The notes beneath the pieces are model-generated. The model did no database searches, was not told where the DNA came from, and worked only from the letters and a program-made list of their open reading frames with translations. Source: an uncultured Victivallis sp. (GTDB lineage: Bacteria > Verrucomicrobiota > Lentisphaeria > Victivallales > Victivallaceae). From it: a stretch of 64,000 nucleotides of DNA. Of the stretch, positions 53,561 to 64,000 are shown piece after piece. The stretch's first letter is position 1. The number at the start of each line of letters is the position of its first letter. The stretch lies in contig CALXOA010000027.1 of assembly GCA_944389895.1 (NCBI GenBank), positions 1 to 64,000 on the forward strand, in the 5' to 3' direction. The position numbers were made by a program, and so were the translations under genes.

Positions 53561-54820
53561 ATGGAGAGCACACCGCGTTCCATGCGTCTGCAGATTGCCG
53601 TCGCCGGCCGAACCAATTCCGGCAAGTCCAGTTTTCTGAACCTGATCTCCGGTCAGGATGTCGCCATCACCTCACCGGTTCCCGGAACCACCACCGATGT
53701 GGTCGAAAAAACAATGGAGTTACGCCCCCTCGGCCCGGTACTTTTCCTCGATACCGCCGGAATTGACGACGAGACCACGCTGGGCGACCGGCGGATCGAA
53801 CGCAGCATGCGCGCCTTCAACCGGGCCGACGTGATCCTGCTGGTCATCGGGCAGGAGGGGTGGAGCACTCCGGAGGAGGCAATTCTCGCCGCCGCGCGCG
53901 ACCGCGGGACGGCGGTGATTCCGGTCGTAAACAAAATCGATCTGGTTCCACCTGCTCCGGAACTTCTTGAACTGGCCCGGGAAAAATGCGGTTATCCGGC
54001 CGTGACCGTCTCCGCCACGGGCGGTCCCGCCGAACGCGAACGGGTGCTGCCGCTTCTGAAGGACGCGTTGCTCGCCGCCTGTCCCGAGGATTTCATCGCC
54101 GCGCCGCCGCTGCTCGGCGATCTGGTCCGCCCGGGAGAGACGGTGGTGATGATCGTGCCGGTTGACGTGCAGGCCCCCAAAGGGCGCCTGATCCTGCCCC
54201 AGGTGCAGGCGATCCGTGACGCCCTCGACCACAACGCACTCGCACTGGTGGTCAAGGAACGCGACTATGCCGGAGCCCTTGCCAATCTGAAGAAGCCCCC
54301 GGCTCTGGTGATCTGCGATTCGCAGGTGGTCGATCTGATGGTGCGGGAAACACCACCCGAAGTGCCGTGTACGACCTTTTCGATCCTGTTCGCAAGGCTG
54401 AAGGGCGACATGACGCTTCTGGCGGCCGGAGCCGGTACGATCTCCACGCTTTCGCCGGGGGACCGGGTGATCGTCGCCGAAGCCTGCACCCACCATGCGA
54501 GCGACGACGACATCGGCCGGGTCAAGATTCCGCGTCTGATGGGGAAGAAGGCCGGCGGCGAACTCGCCGTGACCGTTTCCGCCGGCCGGGATTATCCCGA
54601 CGACCTCGGGGAGGCGAAACTGGTCGTCCACTGCGGCAGCTGCATGCTGAACCGGAGGGAAACCCTGCGCCGCCTGGAACTGGCCCGGCGGGCCGGAGTG
54701 CCGGTGACGAACTACGGGATGGCGATTTCGGCATGTCACGGAGTACTCGAACGGGTTCTCTCGCCTTTTCCCGAGGCCCTCGCCGCCTTTCGGGAGGCGG
54801 CCCAGAAGCCGCTCCGATAG
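53561..54820 (+). CDS. hydF: [FeFe]-hydrogenase maturation GTPase HydF
   Basis: HydF is the scaffold that assembles the 2Fe subcluster of [FeFe] hydrogenase before transfer to HydA. The 419-residue protein has a TrmE/Era-like GTPase domain (P-loop GRTNSGKSS at 16-24, DTAGIDD, NKID), a dimerisation domain and a cluster-binding domain. The last has EACTHH (Cys309) and HCGSCMLNR (Cys358, Cys361). All three cluster cysteines are present. No hydE, hydG or hydrogenase gene is nearby, so the pathway is scattered. GGAGG precedes the ATG at 53561. Confidence 0.94.
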   Translation: MESTPRSMRLQIAVAGRTNSGKSSFLNLISGQDVAITSPVPGTTTDVVEKTMELRPLGPVLFLDTAGIDDETTLGDRRIERSMRAFNRADVILLVIGQEGWSTPEEAILAAARDRGTAVIPVVNKIDLVPPAPELLELAREKCGYPAVTVSATGGPAERERVLPLLKDALLAACPEDFIAAPPLLGDLVRPGETVVMIVPVDVQAPKGRLILPQVQAIRDALDHNALALVVKERDYAGALANLKKPPALVICDSQVVDLMVRETPPEVPCTTFSILFARLKGDMTLLAAGAGTISTLSPGDRVIVAEACTHHASDDDIGRVKIPRLMGKKAGGELAVTVSAGRDYPDDLGEAKLVVHCGSCMLNRRETLRRLELARRAGVPVTNYGMAISACHGVLERVLSPFPEALAAFREAAQKPLR

Positions 54821-54846
54821 TCCCCCGGCAGACGAACAACGGGGGA
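54821..54846. terminator. Hairpin between convergent hydF and AraC-type gene
   Basis: TCCCCCG and CGGGGGA pair perfectly around a 12-nt loop directly after the hydF stop codon. It is followed on the plus strand by AAAATTTCTTT. The U-tract is weak, so termination is likely but not certain. Confidence 0.4.
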
Positions 54847-54869
54847 AAAATTTCTTTCCCATCGACACG

Positions 54870-58933
<4,064 letters not shown>

Positions 58934-58955
58934 ACCGCCGGAGCCGGAGACTGAG

Positions 58956-58996
58956 CGGGAAAGGAGAAGCATCTCTCCTTTCCCGTTTTTCTGTTT
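58956..58996 (+). terminator. Strong intrinsic terminator after beta-galactosidase gene
   Basis: CGGGAAAGGAGA and TCTCCTTTCCCG form a perfect 12-bp stem with loop AGCATC, followed by TTTTTCTGTTT. It starts 23 bp after the stop codon and should end transcription efficiently, separating this gene from the GH115-like gene. Confidence 0.9.
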
Positions 58997-59063
58997 ACAC
59001 GCAGGAAACACTCTCCCCTTTCAACCCCTTCACCGTTTTTCCCCTTTTTTTACCTCCCGCACC

Positions 59064-59092
59064 TTGAAAAAACGGAAGTGTCACGATATTAT
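59064..59092 (+). promoter_or_regulatory. Promoter for GH115-like gene
   Basis: TTGAAA (59064-59069), a 17-bp spacer and TATTAT (59087-59092) precede the start by 59 bp, behind the lacZ-type terminator. The A/T-rich leader (about 50 nt) holds only a weak AAGG ribosome site. Confidence 0.6.
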
Positions 59093-59150
59093 AATATGGG
59101 AATAATATTTATTCAATAGAGAATCAAACATGTCACGCAAAGGTTGAAAA

Positions 59151-61175
59151 ATGGGAAACGCCTTCACTCTCTGTTCTCCGAAATTGCTCTGCACCATCGT
59201 TACGGAAGAGCAGGCCACCTGCATTAACCTCGCCCTTCGCGACCTGGTTTCGGACCTGCGCAGGATCACCGGAAAGACGGCCGCGATCACCCGGAACTCT
59301 ACGGAAGAGAATACATTGATCGTCCGGATCGACCAGGCGAAGTTCCAGGGAGCATGGGAGGCCTTTTCCCTTCAATCCCTTCCGGGAAACCGTCTTGAGA
59401 TCACCGGAAGCGACGAACGCGGTGCCATGTTCGGGATCTACCACTTCACGAAAAACTATCTCGGCGTGGATCCGTTCTATCGCTGGAACGGTCTGGAACC
59501 GCGGAAACGTGATCTGCTGCGCTGGGAACAGATCGATGAAAAAGTCCCCTCTCCGGCCTTCCGGTTCCGCGGCTGGTTCATCAATGACGAGGACCTTCTG
59601 ACCGGTTGTTTCCCCGGCGAAGGGAAACGCTGGGTGGACTATCTGTATTACCGGAACATGTTCCGCCCGGAACTCATGGAGGAGATCGTCGAAACCCTGG
59701 TCCGTAGCGGTTACAACCTGATCATCCCGGCCAGCTTCGTCGCGATCCTGAATCCTCCGGAGAAGGAACTTCTGGATATCTGTGCCGCCCGGGGTGTCTT
59801 TCTCTCGATGCATCATGTCGAACCGATGGGGGTCAGCTATTATTCATTTCAAGATTACTGGAAGAAATGCGGCAGAGAGTACCCCTACTCCTGGTACGAA
59901 GCTCCGGAAGCACTGCGGACCGTCTGGCGCGCATACGCCGAAGAGTGGAGCAACTATCCCAACGTGATCTGGCAAATCGGGTTGCGCGGGATTGCAGACC
60001 GCCCGATGTGGCACCATAACGACAAGATTCCCGCTTCCCCCGAGGCACGCGGGAAAATCATCACCGAGGCGATGGCGGCCCAGGCGGAAATCATCACCGA
60101 AGTAACAGGCAAAGCTCCGGAGTATCTGACCGCCACCCTCTGGGCGGAGGGCGCGGCGCTCAACCGTCAGAATCTACTGCGGTTCCCGGACAAAACCACG
60201 ATTGTGTTCGCAGACAACTGCTGCGGCTGGAAGTTTCAGGACGATTTCTACGACTCCGTCCGGACTCCCGGTTGTTCCTACGGCGTTTACTACCATCACG
60301 CCGTAATCGCCGGAACCCATCTTGCGCAGTCAATTCCTCCGGCCAGAACCTGGCAGCTGATGAAGGAGGCCCGGGAACGGTGGAAAGCCGATTATGCGAT
60401 CCTCAATGTCAGCAACATCCGGGAGTTTCAGCTGGGAATCACGGCATCGAACCGGATTCTGCGGGATCCTGACGACTTTGATCCGGAAAAGTTTCTCCGG
60501 GAGTGGACGGCGGAACACTTTCCGGTCGACTCGGGGAAGATCACCAAAGCCCTGCAGGTCTATTTCAACGCCTTCACACTGCATCCCGAACGGCATTGCG
60601 CACTGTTGCAGGACAATCAGATCTTCGTTCACGGTCTGGACCTTCTGTCAAAACTTGGGATCCCCGGCCGGCTGCCCCCGGACCCGGAACAGAGCCGGCA
60701 TCTGCCATATCAGGAGCCCACGCTTGAGGGATTGGATCGGGAGGCACTGCACATCAAGACGTTCCTGAAGGACATGTTCGCCTCACTGCCGACCCGCAGG
60801 GAGATGGCGAAGGCCGTCGCCGCGCAACGCTGCGGTTTCGAACTGGCCCTGCTGCTGCGTCAGGGGATCCGGCCGCAGAGCGACAGGGCCGCCGAGGATT
60901 ATCTCTTCGACGTGCTGGAATATCCCGCCCGGCTGATGATCGCATTCAGCACCTGGCTTGAGAACCTCTATTTCGCGGCGGAAGCCGAAGAAAACGCTCT
61001 TCCGAACACGATCTATCTGAAAAAAGCGCTTGAAGCGCTTGAAGAACTCGACCGGGTTATTCCACACTATTGCCGGGGCAGGTGGCAACATTGGTATGAT
61101 GCTTCCACCAAAGTCAATCTGTCGCAGATGCGGGAGATGCTTCGGCAAAAGCTGAGCAGCAAAGAGATCGGTTAA
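59151..61175 (+). CDS. GH115-like alpha-glucuronidase family protein, no signal peptide
   Basis: This 674-residue protein resembles GH115 alpha-glucuronidases. The N-domain has LRDLVSDLRRITGKTAAI and GSDERGAMFGIYHFTKNYLG. The barrel begins PAFRFRGWFINDEDLLTG and includes FLSMHHVEPMGVSYYSF and PNVIWQIGLRGIADRPMWH. GH115 enzymes remove (methyl)glucuronate from xylan and are usually longer and secreted. This one has no signal peptide and lacks the usual C-terminal extension, so it probably acts on imported oligosaccharides. The catalytic residues of the family are not certain enough for me to assign. Confidence 0.75.
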   Translation: MGNAFTLCSPKLLCTIVTEEQATCINLALRDLVSDLRRITGKTAAITRNSTEENTLIVRIDQAKFQGAWEAFSLQSLPGNRLEITGSDERGAMFGIYHFTKNYLGVDPFYRWNGLEPRKRDLLRWEQIDEKVPSPAFRFRGWFINDEDLLTGCFPGEGKRWVDYLYYRNMFRPELMEEIVETLVRSGYNLIIPASFVAILNPPEKELLDICAARGVFLSMHHVEPMGVSYYSFQDYWKKCGREYPYSWYEAPEALRTVWRAYAEEWSNYPNVIWQIGLRGIADRPMWHHNDKIPASPEARGKIITEAMAAQAEIITEVTGKAPEYLTATLWAEGAALNRQNLLRFPDKTTIVFADNCCGWKFQDDFYDSVRTPGCSYGVYYHHAVIAGTHLAQSIPPARTWQLMKEARERWKADYAILNVSNIREFQLGITASNRILRDPDDFDPEKFLREWTAEHFPVDSGKITKALQVYFNAFTLHPERHCALLQDNQIFVHGLDLLSKLGIPGRLPPDPEQSRHLPYQEPTLEGLDREALHIKTFLKDMFASLPTRREMAKAVAAQRCGFELALLLRQGIRPQSDRAAEDYLFDVLEYPARLMIAFSTWLENLYFAAEAEENALPNTIYLKKALEALEELDRVIPHYCRGRWQHWYDASTKVNLSQMREMLRQKLSSKEIG

Positions 61176-61192
61176 GCAATCCATAATCCGTT

Positions 61193-61224
61193 TCCGCCGG
61201 TCCGGTTTTCTCCGGGCCGGCGGA
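61193..61224. terminator. Hairpin between convergent GH115-like and GH2-type genes
   Basis: TCCGCCGG with inner TCCGG pairs with CCGGG and CCGGCGGA to give a 13-bp stem around TTTTCT, within the 63-bp tail-to-tail gap. There is no U-tract on either side. It may still stall or end transcription or protect 3' ends. Confidence 0.45.
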
Positions 61225-61238
61225 TATGCGGGAACGGG

Positions 61239-64000
61239 CTATTCAAAACGCAGATCGTAGATGGTAAGCGTCACTGCAGGCCGGGGAAAGTCAACCGTAC
61301 GGATCAACGCATTGTAGAAGAAGAGTTCGTTTCGAAGCGTTTTTCCTGACATCGTCGACGCACCCTTCATATCGTTTTTGAGATCAATGCGAATCTTGCG
61401 CCACTGCTTGTAACGATCATCCATTTCGAAGCTGCCGCGGAAATATCCCTGCCAGCGACGCTCCGGAATGTTGATGTCGATCGTTCCGGTTTTTTCCACT
61501 TTGACCATGAATGTGAAGTACCGGTATTTTTCAAGATCGAAACCGGTCGGATCATACCGGAACATCGCATAGGCGAACCCCTCAGGCTGACTCACCGCGG
61601 GAAACTCGACCCGGGTCGCCTTGCCGGGCTTACCGTCGGCAAGGGTTGTCACGACCTCTCTGACCACCGCGGGTTTCACTCCGTCACGACCTCCGCCGAA
61701 CCACTGGCCGGAGAGCCTGAGAGGACTGGTGTTAAGCCGCTCTCCGGTTACCGCAACCAGAATCGGGACCGGACATTTTCCGGGCAGATAGTTGATGTCA
61801 CTTTCCGCTCCCGCCGAGAGAAAATCGATCGACCGGATCGTTTTTTCCGGATATGGATTCTCCCAGACCGCCATGAAGGTACCGACCTGCTCCGACAAGA
61901 GATTCGGACGCATGATGCCCGGTACGGCATCGGGGAGATAGGAATCGGCATTCCACCAGTCGGTGACATTACGACCGGGTTGCAGGATATATTCCTGACG
62001 GGTTCCGTCGGCATAATTGATTCGGTAACGACCGGCATCTTCCCCCTTCCAGGCAGTCGCATGCAGGAAGAAGAGCCGGGTCAACTTCGCATTCACCGGA
62101 ATCCCGTCGATCCGGACCGGGAAATCAGGTTTCTCCGTGCCGCGCAGAACCAGACAGGATTTGCCGCCGTTCTTCGCCGGATCGATGATGTTGAACCGGA
62201 TCCGCCCCACACTCTGAATGCCGACCGGCATGTTGCGGAAATCATTCCCCTTCTGGCCGGTCCAGCCACCACCTTTGCCGTCGTCAGTGAATCCCTGATT
62301 GGCATGTTTCGAAAGGTCAATGAAAACTTCACGTCCTTCTGGGATTTCATAATTCTGGCGGCCGGGCAATCCGACTTCAAGCTCCGTCACCTGTGGGAAA
62401 CGGGGATCTCCACCGAACATGTAGCGCAAAACGTTCACAAGGTAGGTCGAGGCGGCACTGTCGCGCCCCCAGTTTTTGACTGCGCAGAGCTGCGTCCAGT
62501 ATACCCGCCCCTTACCGACCGTCGCCTCGAGTACCGCGTTGGAAACGTTCTGGGCCCCGAGCAGCGGTCCGCGCACCGCCAGTGCGTTGGTGGAAAACGG
62601 AGCGATACTGTTTTCGATCACGCGCCCTGACTCCGGATTCTCCCAGAGATCGAAATTACGCTGATCAAGCCCGGCGAAAACCGGATGTTCCGTGTAAACG
62701 ATATCCGCGAATGCCAGTGGTGAAACCAACATGGAAAACTGCGGGAAAAACCTGCCGACACCGGCATTCTGCTCGAGGATCAGCAGCTTACCTCCCTGCC
62801 GCATCCACTGTTCCACTTTCTGAAAATCCATATCGGCATTTCGATCGAGGGACAACCCCGCCGGAATAATGGCCGCAGAAAATGCCTGCGTCAGTGCATC
62901 TGCCGGTATTACCGTATAGGGAATCTTCAGCGCCGCAAGAATTTTCGCAGTTGCGGAAACATCATCGCGACTGCCGACATCAAGCAGTGCAATCTTTTCC
63001 TTGACGGGGACCGGGGTGGAGAGCACCGCAGGATCCTGCAGAAACACGGGGTAGAAGTTCCGTGAGAGCGATTGGGTCCCTTTCAGGAGCTCAACCCGCA
63101 ACTGAACGTGTTTCAACGCCTCACGGGGAAGTTCCACATCGATGGGCAGCAGACCGATACTCCACGGTTTCACCTCCGGCACCGCAAGTTCAGCCAGCGG
63201 GACATCCTGACCGGCTTCGGTACGGATCCAGAGTTTTGCAACCGCATCCTTCACCGCCTCATTGGTACTGTTGACCACGAAGAGTTCCCGCTGGAACCGG
63301 GCCCCGGCAAAGAGATTCGACGGGGGTAACCCGTTGGCCCCGCGCACACCGATGAGGACCGGCTGATTCCAGAGGGCCGCCATCGGCAGATTGTAAGCGT
63401 GCTGCCACGGTGCGAAACCGTCGATACGCGGATTCTGACGGGCCAGTTCCAGCATCCGGTGGCCGAAGAGCGCCTTCCCGTAATCCAGACCTCGTTTGGG
63501 ATCGAGCGCGGCGGCAAGTCCGATCGTACCGGCATAACCGATACCGTTCCCCTGGGCCCAGGAGGTATCGCTACGGGCATATTTGGCATATTTCCGGATA
63601 TCGTTCAAAGTAAACTTCGCATCCAGTTTGCTGCCCCAGGTAAAGCCGACACACTCCCATATGATATAAGGCCACGGCAGCACATCCCCCTTTACGCCGT
63701 AATGCTTGAGAGAACCGTTATACATGGAATTGAGACTCTCATTCCATTCGGTCCAACTACGGGCGGAGAGACCGTGATAATTGTGCAGGTCGAGGAAATC
63801 GGTATTCAACGGGGCGGTTCCATAGCTGTTCCACGAAGCGGATCCGGAAAACACCCCGACCGGGCGCCCCGATTTGTCGAAATCGCGGATGATGTCGACC
63901 TGCCGGTCAAGCTGCCTTTTGACCTCCGGATTGTCACGGTGAACCACCTCGTTGGCCCCCGACCACATCACCACCGCCGGATGGTTGTAATCGCGCAGCA
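61239..64000 (-). CDS. GH2-type glycoside hydrolase with glutamine amidotransferase-like and C-terminal beta domains (partial, N-terminus outside window)
   Basis: At least 919 residues are visible and the frame runs open to the window edge. The visible part begins LRDYNHPAVVMWSGANEVV, the GH2 barrel strand with the acid/base Glu, followed by IIWECVGFTWGSKLDAKF. A flavodoxin-like amidotransferase-type domain follows (KEKIALLDVGSRDD, then FQKVEQWMRQGGKLLILEQ), recalling the trimerisation domain of some beta-galactosidases. The C-terminal beta-sandwiches include RYFTFMVKVEKTGTIDINI. The signal peptide, if any, lies outside. It converges on the GH115-like gene. Confidence 0.8.
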   Translation of the reverse strand, partial: LRDYNHPAVVMWSGANEVVHRDNPEVKRQLDRQVDIIRDFDKSGRPVGVFSGSASWNSYGTAPLNTDFLDLHNYHGLSARSWTEWNESLNSMYNGSLKHYGVKGDVLPWPYIIWECVGFTWGSKLDAKFTLNDIRKYAKYARSDTSWAQGNGIGYAGTIGLAAALDPKRGLDYGKALFGHRMLELARQNPRIDGFAPWQHAYNLPMAALWNQPVLIGVRGANGLPPSNLFAGARFQRELFVVNSTNEAVKDAVAKLWIRTEAGQDVPLAELAVPEVKPWSIGLLPIDVELPREALKHVQLRVELLKGTQSLSRNFYPVFLQDPAVLSTPVPVKEKIALLDVGSRDDVSATAKILAALKIPYTVIPADALTQAFSAAIIPAGLSLDRNADMDFQKVEQWMRQGGKLLILEQNAGVGRFFPQFSMLVSPLAFADIVYTEHPVFAGLDQRNFDLWENPESGRVIENSIAPFSTNALAVRGPLLGAQNVSNAVLEATVGKGRVYWTQLCAVKNWGRDSAASTYLVNVLRYMFGGDPRFPQVTELEVGLPGRQNYEIPEGREVFIDLSKHANQGFTDDGKGGGWTGQKGNDFRNMPVGIQSVGRIRFNIIDPAKNGGKSCLVLRGTEKPDFPVRIDGIPVNAKLTRLFFLHATAWKGEDAGRYRINYADGTRQEYILQPGRNVTDWWNADSYLPDAVPGIMRPNLLSEQVGTFMAVWENPYPEKTIRSIDFLSAGAESDINYLPGKCPVPILVAVTGERLNTSPLRLSGQWFGGGRDGVKPAVVREVVTTLADGKPGKATRVEFPAVSQPEGFAYAMFRYDPTGFDLEKYRYFTFMVKVEKTGTIDINIPERRWQGYFRGSFEMDDRYKQWRKIRIDLKNDMKGASTMSGKTLRNELFFYNALIRTVDFPRPAVTLTIYDLRFE

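Overview
The window looks like chromosomal DNA of an anaerobic, polysaccharide-degrading Lentisphaerota bacterium (Victivallis-like). This is inferred from gene content, not from a marker gene. The clues are five prepilin-like proteins with an [20 protein letters not shown] N-terminus, many glycoside hydrolases, a PPi-dependent phosphofructokinase, a HydF hydrogenase maturase and an RdgC-type protein. The DNA is GC-rich except for a visibly A/T-richer stretch at about 36.4-41.7 kb. I see no transposase, integrase, prophage, rRNA or CRISPR array. Two tRNA genes are present (Val-TAC, Leu-CAA).

Layout. 0-8.4 kb: a minus-strand run gyrA-folP-cdaA-cdaR/ybbR-ppiD-like-speD-rdgC behind a good sigma70 promoter. 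8.7-10.6 kb: a sugar 2-epimerase, a small exported 21-residue-repeat protein and tRNA-Val. 10.6-16.0 kb: housekeeping genes comF, yraN, ispD, gatA, gatC and PPi-PFK. 16.2-19.8 kb: an S41 protease lipoprotein and a large metallophosphoesterase fusion, convergent and overlapping. 20.0-23.7 kb: a xylose module of AraC regulator, divergent xylose isomerase-like protein and xylulokinase. 23.9-30.9 kb: tRNA-Leu, coaX, a type II secretion/type IV pilus core (GspF and two GspE-type ATPases) and thiI. 31.0-34.5 kb: rsmE, two lipoproteins and an NtrC-type response regulator.

34.5-50.1 kb is the accessory heart of the window. It holds five pseudopilin-like genes, two one-component regulators, three large secreted carbohydrate-active enzymes and a membrane glycosyltransferase. 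Two units repeat the same order: regulator, pseudopilin, glycoside hydrolase (36.8-41.7 kb), and LacI regulator, pseudopilin, GH5, CE7-type esterase (44.6-50.1 kb). All five pseudopilins lack the Gly normally required just before the prepilin-peptidase site.

50.1-54.8 kb: an SDR epimerase, pssA, psd, a DUF2062 membrane protein and hydF. 54.9-64.0 kb: AraC regulator, GH2 beta-galactosidase, GH115-like protein and the 3' part of another GH2-type enzyme that runs off the window.

As a working picture, secreted enzymes attack plant or host heteropolysaccharides. Local one-component regulators sense the released sugars. AGE epimerase, xylose isomerase/xylulokinase and beta-galactosidase feed the products into a PPi-linked glycolysis. 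The many pseudopilin-like proteins probably work with the GspE/GspF machine. The pseudopilin-enzyme pairing is the most unusual feature here.
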